From positions 1-51,722 of the forward strand of contig CANLLN010000031.1 of NCBI GenBank assembly GCA_947491945.1: a DNA stretch of 51,722 nucleotides. The letters run 5' to 3'. Source of the stretch: an uncultured Carboxylicivirga sp. GTDB taxonomy: Bacteria > Bacteroidota > Bacteroidia > Bacteroidales > Marinilabiliaceae. This document shows, piece by piece, positions 1 to 7,967 of the stretch (positions are counted from its first letter, which is position 1; each line of letters opens with the position of its first letter). The notes under the pieces were generated by a model. It was not told the DNA's origin and did no database searches. It saw nothing but the letters and a program-made list of their open reading frames with translations. The position numbers were made by a program, and so were the translations under genes.

Positions 1-47
1 CGATAAGCGCCTAAACCCTTATCAACCGTGCCTTTCAGCAGAACCAT
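1..47 (-). CDS. Start of an unidentified gene, cut by the window edge
   Basis: An ATG at 45-47 on the minus strand opens a frame that stays open to the edge and would begin MVLLKGTVDKGLGAY. A GAGGA Shine-Dalgarno-like stretch lies just upstream, and a well-formed Bacteroidota promoter lies 18 bases above the start. Only 15 codons are visible and I do not recognise the protein. The call rests on promoter plus ribosome-binding context, not on homology. Confidence 0.45.
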   Translation of the reverse strand, partial: MVLLKGTVDKGLGAY

Positions 48-64
48 TGTCCTCAAAAGCGGGT

Positions 65-97
65 GCAAAATAACGACTTTTATTTCGCATATCCAAA
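65..97 (-). promoter_or_regulatory. Bacteroidota sigma-70 type promoter for the edge gene
   Basis: On the minus strand TTTG (94-97) is followed after 21 bases by TATTTTGC (65-72), close to the TTTG / TAnnTTTG consensus with the usual 19-21 base spacing. It would give a leader of about ten bases before the ATG at 47. Confidence 0.5.
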
Positions 98-227
98 TTT
101 AAATGAGCTTTATTTTTGAAGATATTTACCAAAGTAAAGCTTAGGAGTTGTGACTGTGGTAATTGGATATCAAAAAAACAATTGCAATACAATTTTTTTT
201 TAAAAAAAATAAGGGAAACTACTCTTA

Positions 228-253
228 AAGAAGCTCCCGTTAAGGAGCTTCTT
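228..253 (-). terminator. Hairpin terminator of the metal operon
   Basis: A perfect 10-base stem, AAGAAGCTCC (228-237) with GGAGCTTCTT (244-253), has a six-base loop and lies 22 bases past the HMA gene stop. T-rich sequence follows on the minus strand (about 190-212), though not directly at the stem base. Role inferred from position. Confidence 0.5.
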
Positions 254-275
254 CTATTATATATCCAACTATTAT

Positions 276-617
276 TTAGTGATGATGGCCATCACAGCAT
301 TTTGCTTTCACTTCGGTGCACTCGCCTTCTTTTAACTCCTCTGCTTTAAACTCAAGCTTCTTGAAAGCTTTGACCAAATTTTCTTTATTGGTCTTATCCT
401 CCCGGTATTTCACCTTCACCGTCTGCTTCTCAAAATCAACTTCCAAGTCTTTCACCCCTTTTTCAAATGGTAGGTTCTTGGTTATTTTATTAACGCAACT
501 CTGACAATCCATTTCCACCTTATAAGTTACTTCACTAACCTTTTTCTTTGGTTTATCATCGGCAAATGCAGTAACAACAAACAATGCCATTAGGCCTAAA
601 ATCAGTAATTTTTTCAT
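276..617 (-). CDS. Periplasmic heavy-metal-associated (HMA) domain protein
   Basis: A 113-residue exported protein: signal peptide (about residues 1-19, cut after AFA), one HMA-type ferredoxin-like domain (about 27-95) with the metal site M-D-C38-Q-S-C41, and a Cys/His tail ending CCDGHHH. HMA domains bind Cu(I), Zn, Cd or Hg through the two cysteines; the extra tail could be a second site. It is the last gene of a minus-strand operon, 26 bases after the TonB-dependent receptor. A periplasmic metallochaperone that receives or buffers the metal handled by the receptor is the likely role. The metal cannot be told from sequence. No P-type ATPase lies next to it. Confidence 0.8.
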   Translation of the reverse strand: MKKLLILGLMALFVVTAFADDKPKKKVSEVTYKVEMDCQSCVNKITKNLPFEKGVKDLEVDFEKQTVKVKYREDKTNKENLVKAFKKLEFKAEELKEGECTEVKAKCCDGHHH

Positions 618-643
618 AATTCTTTCTTTTAAAATATTGGTTA

Positions 644-2899
644 TTAATCTCTATCGATTGAAAATCGCAATCCAAAATACAGGCGTCTCCCCACGATGGG
701 TCCCCATATCAATGAGTTATCGAAATACTCCCCAAAAGGATCATCACCCGCAATAATCGGATCATCTTGCTTAAAGTTGCCTATATTCTCAACCCCCACA
801 TAAACATTCCATTTGCGAAAGTATTTGGTAATCTGGGCATTCATAATCTGATACGGGTCGAAACTGCCGGGACGTTGATACTCCACAGGATTGGCCAGTG
901 TGGACGGCACCCGCCCCTCACCGTTGAACTGTGTGGTGAAATCAAATTGCCATTTCTTCAACGGTGTCGCATAGGAAAGGTTAAGCAAACCTTTGGTACG
1001 ACTTATCAGGGGACGCTCCTTCAAGCCCTCAGTGTAAGTCGCTTTAACATCGTTAAGTCGCCAGGCTGCAACCACATCAAGACCACGCAGCAATTCATAC
1101 TTTCCCTCCAATTGAAAATTATTGGCATAAGACTTTCCCTCCAAATTATAGAAATAAACTGCATCAACACTCTGGTCAGCATCTACAATCAGTTGGTTTT
1201 GAAAGTCGGTGCGATAATACTCTGCATTCAAAGTCAGCTCGCGTCCTCCAATCATAATATATTGTGTAATGTTAGCACCATAATTCCAAGCTTTTTCCTG
1301 CTCCAGGTCATCGGCAATGACAATATCGCGAGAGCTGGCCAACAGATAACTGCTTTCAGCCAACACATTTGGTGTCCTAAACCCACGCCCGGCAGATGCC
1401 CGCAGTATGGTATTGCGTGCGATATTATACTTGACATGCAAACGGGGCGTAAATAACGTACCGTAGTTATTGTGAAAATCGACACGCGCACCACCAATCA
1501 ACGTTAAACGATCGGGCAAACTATAAGTATATTGAAAATAGGCTCCCGGAACAATCTCGTTACGATTAAAATACTGAACACCATCAGGCTGCTGAAAATT
1601 CATCAGCAATTGCTCATCATATTCATCGGATTGAAAACTGAGTCCGGTGGTGAACTTATTGTTATCATTGGCAATAATAGATTGAAATATCAAGTTGGCA
1701 TAGAAGGAGCTTTGGTTGGCATCATAGACTTTACGCCCGTAAAAAGAATTCTGCTCATGATAGGCATAATTAGTGACCAGCGCCAAATTACTTACCTCAT
1801 CATTAAATACATATCCCGCCTTATAGAATGCTTCATAACGCTTTGTGTCGATATTTATACCATAGCGCTGTGAGGGGGTTCCAATATTCTGATCAAGAGC
1901 ATTGCTTCCATCAAAACCCATCTGCCCTCCCAATCTATTTTCATCCAATACTTTGAAGCCAATCTGCGAAGTGAAACCATTTTTATTATTAAAATCCCAT
2001 CGGTTGATCAGGTTTAATTGTTTTAATAGGGGCTCATCCCGAAAGCCATCATCATTATCATCTGTCGAATGCTGATCAGCTGAATAGTGTGCAAGAAGGG
2101 CTGTACTCCACTTATCATTCAGGTGAATGGAACCATTTACATTCGTCTCCCATCTACCTGTGTGATTGCCATATATATTCAGAAAAAACTTCTCAGAGTT
2201 AGGCGGTTTTTTATACTCTACATTAATCTGCCCCGTCAATGCTTCATAACCATTTACCACAGTGGCCGTCCCTTTTGATATCTGAATGGATTCCATCCAG
2301 GCTCCCGGGATATAGTTAAGACCATACAGCGTTGCCAGCCCTCTGAAATTGGGAATATTCTCGGTCATCATCTGCACATAATTACCTGACAATCCCAACA
2401 ATTGAATTTGCTTAGCTCCTGTGGCCGCATCAGAATAGGATACATCCACCGAGGCATTGGTTTCAAAGCTCTCGCTAAGATTACAGCAAGCCGCCTTGCA
2501 TAACTCGGCACCGGTAATATTCACCTTCGTCATTGCATCGATGCGCGACATATGCGAACCGGCTTTCTTACCGGCAACAAGCACCTCATCCAGGGCATCA
2601 CTCTTTAATATTACTTCAATATTTTGCTGATCATCAATCAGAAGAGTGTCAGACTGATACCCAATATAACTAATTACAAGGCGATTAAAGCCCGGCTTCT
2701 GTTCAATAGAGAAGGCTCCATTAAAATCCGTAACCGTACCACTCTGCGTGTTAGCCCAATATACATTAGCTCCCACCAATTCAATGAGCTTATCCTTATC
2801 ATCCGCCTTTACAAAACCTGATATTTCTCTGTTGGCCTGTGCCAACAAAGCGCCTGCGCTAATTACTATCAGCAGCAGGGAAGTCACTATTCGATTCAT
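644..2899 (-). CDS. TonB-dependent outer-membrane receptor with Cys-containing plug
   Basis: A 751-residue receptor: signal peptide (1-20), carboxypeptidase-regulatory-like beta-sandwich (about 25-105), plug (about 115-230) and a 22-strand-type barrel to the C-terminus, ending in an aromatic-rich strand (YFGLRFSI). The plug start carries KAACCNLSESFE, giving C134, C138 and C139, which is unusual for a nutrient receptor plug. The gene lies between a secreted Cys/His-rich protein and an HMA protein, with a 26-base gap to the latter, so metal or metallophore uptake is the best inference. There is no SusD partner. The family is certain; the substrate is not. Confidence 0.85.
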   Translation of the reverse strand: MNRIVTSLLLIVISAGALLAQANREISGFVKADDKDKLIELVGANVYWANTQSGTVTDFNGAFSIEQKPGFNRLVISYIGYQSDTLLIDDQQNIEVILKSDALDEVLVAGKKAGSHMSRIDAMTKVNITGAELCKAACCNLSESFETNASVDVSYSDAATGAKQIQLLGLSGNYVQMMTENIPNFRGLATLYGLNYIPGAWMESIQISKGTATVVNGYEALTGQINVEYKKPPNSEKFFLNIYGNHTGRWETNVNGSIHLNDKWSTALLAHYSADQHSTDDNDDGFRDEPLLKQLNLINRWDFNNKNGFTSQIGFKVLDENRLGGQMGFDGSNALDQNIGTPSQRYGINIDTKRYEAFYKAGYVFNDEVSNLALVTNYAYHEQNSFYGRKVYDANQSSFYANLIFQSIIANDNNKFTTGLSFQSDEYDEQLLMNFQQPDGVQYFNRNEIVPGAYFQYTYSLPDRLTLIGGARVDFHNNYGTLFTPRLHVKYNIARNTILRASAGRGFRTPNVLAESSYLLASSRDIVIADDLEQEKAWNYGANITQYIMIGGRELTLNAEYYRTDFQNQLIVDADQSVDAVYFYNLEGKSYANNFQLEGKYELLRGLDVVAAWRLNDVKATYTEGLKERPLISRTKGLLNLSYATPLKKWQFDFTTQFNGEGRVPSTLANPVEYQRPGSFDPYQIMNAQITKYFRKWNVYVGVENIGNFKQDDPIIAGDDPFGEYFDNSLIWGPIVGRRLYFGLRFSIDRD

Positions 2900-3035
2900 C
2901 TTTAAATAATTAATCGCATTCCAAGCACTATTTATGCATTGGACGTATTGTTAACATATCAATTGATTAAGGCATTACGAAATGCAACACCTATTACTGT
3001 CCATGATCAGGACAGTTCTGTAAAGATGAATGGTA

Positions 3036-3500
3036 TCATAAACGGAAAACGCAAGTCTTCTCCGGCGTTGGTTTGTCGGGAATTTTCAGAATTGCGTCAA
3101 TATCCACATCGAAATATTGTCTATGCAGAAAAATATTCTCGGCAAGACAGGGAGCCTGCGAAAATAACTCAATGGACTCGGCCTGAAACTTAATTTTAAG
3201 CGATGCCGTTTGTCCCTCGAAGCTTCCACGTTTAAACTCGTGCTGACAAGCTTCATTAGTTGTGGCATGATGAATATGCTGCCCTGTTTCGGCATAACAA
3301 GTCTGGCAAGCCGACTCGCATGCGCAATCCGCACAGCTATGATTGTGCGAATGCGTTGTAGTAACCATGCGTGTAATAACCTCATCCTGCTTACAGTCCA
3401 TACAGTGATGCTGAAATATATGCACCCCTAACATGGAAGGCAGAATGGCTAACAACAAGGCTATACATCCGAGTTTATATGTCTGCTTAAGCGACCTCAT
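3036..3500 (-). CDS. Secreted Cys/His-rich protein, probable metal binder
   Basis: About 154 residues from the ATG at 3500; TTG at 3509 and GTG at 3503 are in-frame alternatives. A signal peptide (about 1-25) is followed by a dense cluster of potential ligands: HHC33MDC36, the run HSHNHSC, C59, C61, C65, C68, then HIHH and C85. The C-terminal half has few cysteines and includes an acidic DVDID stretch. I do not recognise a named family; composition resembles Bacteroidota proteins encoded next to metal receptors. It is first in the order ahead of the receptor (136-base gap) and the HMA protein, which suggests extracytoplasmic metal capture. The gap to the receptor is long enough for a second promoter. 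Confidence 0.7.
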   Translation of the reverse strand: MRSLKQTYKLGCIALLLAILPSMLGVHIFQHHCMDCKQDEVITRMVTTTHSHNHSCADCACESACQTCYAETGQHIHHATTNEACQHEFKRGSFEGQTASLKIKFQAESIELFSQAPCLAENIFLHRQYFDVDIDAILKIPDKPTPEKTCVFRL

Positions 3501-3667
3501 CACTTGCAAAAGAAATAAAATATTGCATCACCCACAAAAATTTAACATCGATTTCACACCAAAACCGCAGACAAAAGAATGGCAAGCCCTTCATTGGTGA
3601 TATACATTCTCAACAGCCAATTGAACACATTTTCAGTTTTGCCCCTAAGAAGGTACTTTTGACAGCG

Positions 3668-4855
3668 ATGAGAAAGCTACTAATATACAATCCCACCTGT
3701 GACATGGCTGTTGAAAATGGCACTTACAGCTATATGCCATCACAATTATTGGCTAAGTTTGAGACTGATATTAGTCCCCTGATGGGATTTATGGGATGGG
3801 CCGATGATTATTTGTGCTACGAGGGTCCATGCCCCGAGACGCTGCTGAACTTTTGGCAGGATAAAAACGTATCGCTCCCACAACTTACAGACGCGGCATC
3901 CTGCGCCAAGCTAAAGGTAGATGAATTAATACCCTGGGGCTGGAGCCCTGTTGTCCACCGTCGCTTTGCCCACACTTGTCCGTCGAGCAAACTACCTTCC
4001 ATTGTGGAAGATGCACAATCTTTAAAAAAATTCTTTAGTAGGGAAACAAGCCTGCGCCTGGCTCACGAATTCAACACTTATGCCAGCCATCCATACGTAA
4101 AGATACCACATCTTCCGCAACAGCTTGAATCATTTGATGCCCTCAAAAAAATGCTTGCCCATCACCCCAACGGAATTGTCGTAAAAACGAACTGGAGTTC
4201 TTCGGGACGCGGCCTCTTGTTTATCCGCAGCAAGCAACAGCTTCAACAAGCCTTCGGGTGGCTTATCGCCAATCTTAAAAAGCACGGTAGCCTCATTACT
4301 GAACCGCTATACCAGAAAGTGCAAGATGCCTCGCTACAATTTATCATTCGTAAAGAAGGTAAGTACGACTTTTTAGGTATTAATTATTTTGATGCCGATA
4401 ACAAAGGTCGCTTTAGCAAGGAATACATACATATCCCTTCTTACAACACAACGGGCTCACCAAAAAATGATCAATGGCTTCGTGATTGTTCGGACATAGT
4501 GATGCAAAGCATGCACAATATTGGTTTTCATAAGGTTTACCATGGACCCATCGGCATTGATGCTATGTTTATTATCACACCAGAAGGAAAGCCCGCCTTT
4601 TATCCGATTGTAGAAGCCAACCTGCGCTGTAACATGGGGCTGATAAATCTGCATATCAAGAAACTGATTGACCCAGACGCGAAAGGAAGCTGGCAGATTA
4701 CACCCTTTAACGAAGGAGCAGCACCACTATTTTATTCGGAGCAGGTTAAAAAACACCCCTGCGAGTTTAAGCAAGGAAAAATATCCAAAGGCTTCCTGCC
4801 ACTTACCGCTTTTGATGCTCAAAGCCGATTTGCTGCCTGGGGTATCATATATTAA
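3668..4855 (+). CDS. ATP-grasp-like protein of unknown function
   Basis: Roughly 395 residues. The ATG at 3668 is preferred over TTG at 3659, because the TTG falls inside TACTTTTG, a match to the Bacteroidota -7 element. The N-terminus (IYNPTCDMAVENG) resembles conserved hypothetical proteins of Bacteroidota. Two segments look like ATP-grasp parts: a beta-strand/glycine loop GIVVKTNWSSSGRG (about 170-183) and a late GIDAMF...PIVEANLRCNMG block, like the metal-binding Glu/Asn of the grasp fold. The likely chemistry is ATP-dependent carboxylate-amine or carboxylate-thiol ligation; the substrate is unknown. It stands alone, flanked by a divergent metal operon and a terminator. No signal peptide, so cytoplasmic. 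Confidence 0.65.
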   Translation: MRKLLIYNPTCDMAVENGTYSYMPSQLLAKFETDISPLMGFMGWADDYLCYEGPCPETLLNFWQDKNVSLPQLTDAASCAKLKVDELIPWGWSPVVHRRFAHTCPSSKLPSIVEDAQSLKKFFSRETSLRLAHEFNTYASHPYVKIPHLPQQLESFDALKKMLAHHPNGIVVKTNWSSSGRGLLFIRSKQQLQQAFGWLIANLKKHGSLITEPLYQKVQDASLQFIIRKEGKYDFLGINYFDADNKGRFSKEYIHIPSYNTTGSPKNDQWLRDCSDIVMQSMHNIGFHKVYHGPIGIDAMFIITPEGKPAFYPIVEANLRCNMGLINLHIKKLIDPDAKGSWQITPFNEGAAPLFYSEQVKKHPCEFKQGKISKGFLPLTAFDAQSRFAAWGIIY

Positions 4856-4886
4856 TTATCAAAACGCGTTGGTTCATTCCATTAAA

Positions 4887-4921
4887 AAAGCCGGCTCTAC
4901 TCGTTAGTAAAACCGGCTTTT
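4887..4921 (+). terminator. Intrinsic terminator of the ATP-grasp-like gene
   Basis: AAAGCCGG (4887-4894) pairs with CCGGCTTT (4913-4920), with a nested TACT/AGTA helix in the loop and a T run at the 3' side. It lies 31 bases past the stop codon. Confidence 0.75.
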
Positions 4922-5063
4922 CAATAACCTAAACCCAAAATTTTATGAAAAAAAATCTACATCTAAATAACAACAATATGCATGCCATAAAAAACCACTT
5001 TTTGCACCTTAACTATTTTTAAATCAAACCTTAAAAAGTGCTAATCTGGTGCTTTTTAGTCAC

Positions 5064-5094
5064 AAAAAAAGCCCTCACTAATGAAGTGAAGGCC
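5064..5094 (-). terminator. Intrinsic terminator of the small Cse60-like gene
   Basis: On the minus strand GGCCTTCACT pairs with AGTGAGGGC and is followed by seven T residues. It lies 25 bases after the stop codon at 5120. Confidence 0.75.
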
Positions 5095-5119
5095 AAGGTA
5101 ATTGTCCTAATTAATTTCT

Positions 5120-5311
5120 TTATAGCTTATACAATAACAGCGCCGAATAAGTAGCAACCCCCTGATCAGAGTGACCACTAAATTTAACATCGATAAGATT
5201 ATCGGTAGTTATACCCTCATTATCCATAAAAACATTGATCTGCTCATCCAATGACTGATCATAATCATCCGTACCTGTATATTGAAAATGCTTTGTCAAT
5301 ACTTTACTCAT
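5120..5311 (-). CDS. Small Cse60/DUF2758-like protein
   Basis: Sixty-three residues, acidic in the middle, no signal peptide or membrane segment. The layout (a helix with LDEQINVFMDNEG, a strand LIDVKFS, and a closing TYSALLLYK) follows the pattern of the short Cse60/DUF2758 proteins found in Firmicutes and Bacteroidota. Their biochemical role is not established; the sporulation name is historical and not meaningful in Bacteroidota. AGGTG lies just upstream of the ATG, and the gene has its own terminator, both of which support expression. Family assignment is by remembered pattern. Confidence 0.6.
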   Translation of the reverse strand: MSKVLTKHFQYTGTDDYDQSLDEQINVFMDNEGITTDNLIDVKFSGHSDQGVATYSALLLYKL

Positions 5312-5399
5312 AACACCTGTTTTAACAATATTCTACATCTTAATTTACTTCTCTTACGACGGAGTGGGATTTAAGATACATCTGCGGTGCATTTATTTT

Positions 5400-6404
5400 T
5401 TAATTGATGTACTCCTGCAAGGTCATCCAGCGCACAAAAGCATCAAAGGCAGCCTGATTCTCACCTAACCAAAGTAAGACTTCATCTTTATAGGCGGCGC
5501 TGCATATATAGTAACTAAAAGCCTCTGCATGTCCGGCACGATACAAACGAACCAATAAATCGACATACTGAATGTCAAAAAAATCCATCTCTCCTGTTTG
5601 CACCTCATCCAGCAATGCCAGCAAATCCATGCTTCGCTGCACCGGTAACAGTAGCGCTTCATCCACCTCATCAGCAGACTTACGAGCAATTACATGCAAC
5701 TGTGCCTCTGCCAAATCCAGTCCTGAATAGTGACTGTGTTTGCTGAGCTTCTTTGGCGTGACGACTCTTTGCGTGAGTGCCACCTGCCATAATCCCTCCA
5801 GGTCACGCATCAATGCCGCCTTTTCATCTTCATCTACCTCAATAAAAAGGCAATAATACAGGGGCAACATACTTTTTAGCAAATGCCCATGATGCTGATT
5901 GATGGATGACAGTAAGAGATGACTGGGCCGATGATTGCGGTTCATCTGAAGACACCTGATAGCCGCTACTTCTGCCTTATCCCACTCATCAAGGCGCTCA
6001 TAGCTTTCGGCCATATTGTAGTGCAAAAGGTATTCATCGGGATAATTCTTCAAGGCTTTGCGATAGGCACGTATGGCCTGTTTGGGGTTGCCTTTGTGGG
6101 TGAGAACGGCTCCATAGACCAACAAGGCATCCAGCCAAAAATCATCCTCTTCGGCCAGTACCTGACGGCTGTAGTGCAAGGCCTCGTCATAGTTATTGGT
6201 GTGTAAATAAGTATATGCCAACTCATAAGCGGCCTCCATGCATTTTTTATCGAAGGCGATGGCCTGCTTATATTTATTAATGGCATCCTCATACAGTTCG
6301 TGACCAAACAGAGCCTGTCCCTGCTTTATCAACTTTTCGGTATCTTTTTGCTGAGCCTGAACATGAAAAAAGCCCAACATCAGCAGCAATAGTATATATC
6401 TCAT
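5400..6404 (-). CDS. Exported tetratricopeptide-repeat protein
   Basis: A 334-residue protein with a signal peptide (about 1-17, cut near VQA-QQ) and at least four TPR units in residues 20-170 (for example GQALFGHELYEDAINKYKQA, then matching blocks near 57, 92 and 126). The C-terminal half (170-334) is alpha-helical, acidic and not recognised. It is probably a periplasmic or envelope scaffold. It stands alone: the nearest minus-strand gene upstream is tonB, 419 bases away across a structured gap. Function unknown beyond protein-protein interaction. Confidence 0.7.
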   Translation of the reverse strand: MRYILLLLMLGFFHVQAQQKDTEKLIKQGQALFGHELYEDAINKYKQAIAFDKKCMEAAYELAYTYLHTNNYDEALHYSRQVLAEEDDFWLDALLVYGAVLTHKGNPKQAIRAYRKALKNYPDEYLLHYNMAESYERLDEWDKAEVAAIRCLQMNRNHRPSHLLLSSINQHHGHLLKSMLPLYYCLFIEVDEDEKAALMRDLEGLWQVALTQRVVTPKKLSKHSHYSGLDLAEAQLHVIARKSADEVDEALLLPVQRSMDLLALLDEVQTGEMDFFDIQYVDLLVRLYRAGHAEAFSYYICSAAYKDEVLLWLGENQAAFDAFVRWMTLQEYIN

Positions 6405-6549
6405 GCCGTAATATTAGACTTTTATTCAATATCATTCAAACAAAATCAACAAGCAAACGCTGTTTAACGCTTATTAACAGTGAAGCATGAGCATGAAGAA
6501 AGGAAAAAAACTAAGTAATGAACGAATATTTATTTTTTACCTCCTAAAC

Positions 6550-6633
6550 AAATCGACATCCCCTATCGCTGCATTTGCTTGATCTCTAGGCACGGATGAA
6601 ACATAAGGCTAAACGGCAGAGGGATGTCGATTT
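6550..6633 (+). ncRNA. Candidate structured small RNA
   Basis: AAATCGACATCCC (6550-6562) and GGGATGTCGATTT (6621-6633) form a perfect 13-base stem closing a 58-base interior. A further CTGC/GCAG helix can form inside. TTTATATAT follows the right arm. The strand is uncertain, since perfect inverted repeats fold on either. No match to a known RNA family was recognised; a large-loop terminator is the alternative. Confidence 0.3.
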
Positions 6634-6666
6634 TATATATAGATTGGTTTGAAGCATTGACCAAAC

Positions 6667-6730
6667 AAAGCCGATGGACTGAATCCTTTATGAATCAGTA
6701 ATGCAGGGTCGGAAACACTCCACCGGCTTT
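6667..6730 (-). terminator. Long-stem hairpin downstream of tonB
   Basis: AAAGCCGATGGA (6667-6678) faces TCCACCGGCTTT (6719-6730). The one mismatch on the plus strand becomes a G-U pair in minus-strand RNA, giving a continuous 12-pair stem. A second helix (CTGAATC with GAATCAG, one mismatch) sits inside. Its place 94 bases past the tonB stop suggests a terminator or 3' stabiliser; the T tract is short. Confidence 0.35.
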
Positions 6731-6823
6731 TATTCTGAAAAATTATTGCGGGAACGTTTTCCCCCAAAGGATTTATGGATTAAACTACCTGCCTGATTAA
6801 AAAACGGGCCATTACGGATACAG

Positions 6824-7501
6824 CTACTGAAGCCTAAAACGCACCGGAACAGTGTAAGCTACCTTAACGGGGCGTCCACGCTGCTTGCCGGGTTGCCATC
6901 GGGGCATGCCTTTAACTACGCGCACGGCCTCTTTTTCCAGGTTCAGATCATTTCCCCTGATGGCTTTCACCTGTGTTACTTCTCCTTTTTCGTTAATGAC
7001 AAACGAAACACTTACCATGCCCTCAATACCATTTTCCTGACATATAACCGGGTACTTTACTTCCCTGGCGATGTACCTGAGTAAGGCCTTAGTGCCACCC
7101 GGAAACTCAGGCATGTCCTCCACGATAATAAAAACCTGCTCGGCCTCCTCCTCGTCAGGCATGCTCAACACCGATAAATCCACTTCGTAGTTCTCATCCA
7201 TATCACTATTGTGAATCTCCAATTCCTCATTTAACTCAAGCTCATCTTCCACAATAATGATGATGTCGCTAACCTTAGGCAAAGGTGGTGGCGTTAGTTT
7301 CGGCTCTTCCTGCCGCGTGATGGGCGGCGCCTCCTCTTCCAATACTGTGTCATCAGCCCAGGCCAGTTCCGCTGCGCGGCTTTTCTTGCTGGTCCACTCA
7401 AAGGCTACAAGCACCACCCCAAGGGCTATGATAAACCCGATCTGAAAAAACATTACCCGTTTCCTTTCTAAATCCGCATATTTACTTTTTTTAATATCCA
7501 T
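6824..7501 (-). CDS. Energy transducer TonB
   Basis: A 225-residue protein from the ATG at 7501; the upstream in-frame extension is not credible. Order: short cytoplasmic basic head MDIKKSKYADLERKR, one transmembrane helix (about 17-34), acidic/proline linker (LTPPPLPK, then Glu-rich), and a C-terminal TonB domain (about 140-225) with the YPVICQENGIEG turn and the closing VPVRF strand. It couples the proton motive force via ExbB/ExbD to outer-membrane receptors such as those in this window. No exbB or exbD is adjacent. The start is typical of Bacteroidota TonB proteins. Confidence 0.88.
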   Translation of the reverse strand: MDIKKSKYADLERKRVMFFQIGFIIALGVVLVAFEWTSKKSRAAELAWADDTVLEEEAPPITRQEEPKLTPPPLPKVSDIIIIVEDELELNEELEIHNSDMDENYEVDLSVLSMPDEEEAEQVFIIVEDMPEFPGGTKALLRYIAREVKYPVICQENGIEGMVSVSFVINEKGEVTQVKAIRGNDLNLEKEAVRVVKGMPRWQPGKQRGRPVKVAYTVPVRFRLQ

Positions 7502-7967
7502 AGCTTTCTTTTTTGGTTGAACAGTAGGGTTGATAATTAACTTAAACTGGATCTGCAGCCCTTTGGCAATGTATAGCCAAGTTGCATACCAAAAAGCAGC
7601 CTCCCACAAACAAGTACACAAGAAATAAGAACTAAACCCTAAAATCTAGATACTTACACCTACACAACTTTGTTAAAAGACAACAATAGCCTTCAACTCA
7701 AACGTGCTGGTTCCCGCCCTGATGGGCGTTTACGACCACGAAAATATTCTCTGACCAACACTTGAACGCTCTATTGGTGGCACTTCGCCTGTCCGATGAG
7801 GAGAGCGCCCGAATTCTTTCTCCTCCTGAATTTGAGGAAGGGGTACTTACAGGGGGGAGGTTTATTAAAGATTAACGCGTGTGCCTTGGTCATATAGAAA
7901 CACCCGGTCAACATAGCGGAAAAACATTAACTTTGTATTGAATATAACCCAGGTTCAGCTAGCCATT
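7502..7967. other. 466-base gap between tonB and the activator gene
   Basis: Divergent gap that must hold promoters for both genes. A -7 element for the activator is visible at 7928-7935. A frame without a start codon at 7723-7875 (50 codons, ending GGRFIKD) has protein-like composition and could be a gene remnant, but nothing else supports it. No repeat or RNA was recognised. Confidence 0.4.
7928..7935 (+). promoter_or_regulatory. -7 element of the activator gene promoter
   Basis: TAACTTTG is an exact TAnnTTTG match, placing transcription start near 7942 and the ATG at 7968 about 26 bases later. No clear -33 TTTG is seen at the right distance. It argues against the TTG start at 7938. Confidence 0.5.

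Larger units (their letters stand above)
6405..6823. other. 419-base intergenic gap with two structured elements
   Basis: No convincing reading frame. The gap holds two long-stem structures, listed separately (6550-6633 and 6667-6730), and a small GGGAA/TTCCC hairpin near 6749-6762. Both flanking genes are on the minus strand, so the second structure may end tonB transcription; the first has no evident partner. Confidence 0.5.

Noticed and set aside
116-349. Plus-strand frame of 77 codons overlapping the HMA gene
   Set aside because: It reads through the operon terminator stem and antisense of the HMA coding region; composition is not protein-like.
4945-5022. 25-codon frame beginning MKKNLHLN
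   Set aside because: Low-complexity, no ribosome site, directly behind a terminator with no promoter seen.
7502-7621. Longer N-terminus for TonB
   Set aside because: The extra 40 residues lack TonB similarity; MDIKKSKYADLE is the usual start in this family.
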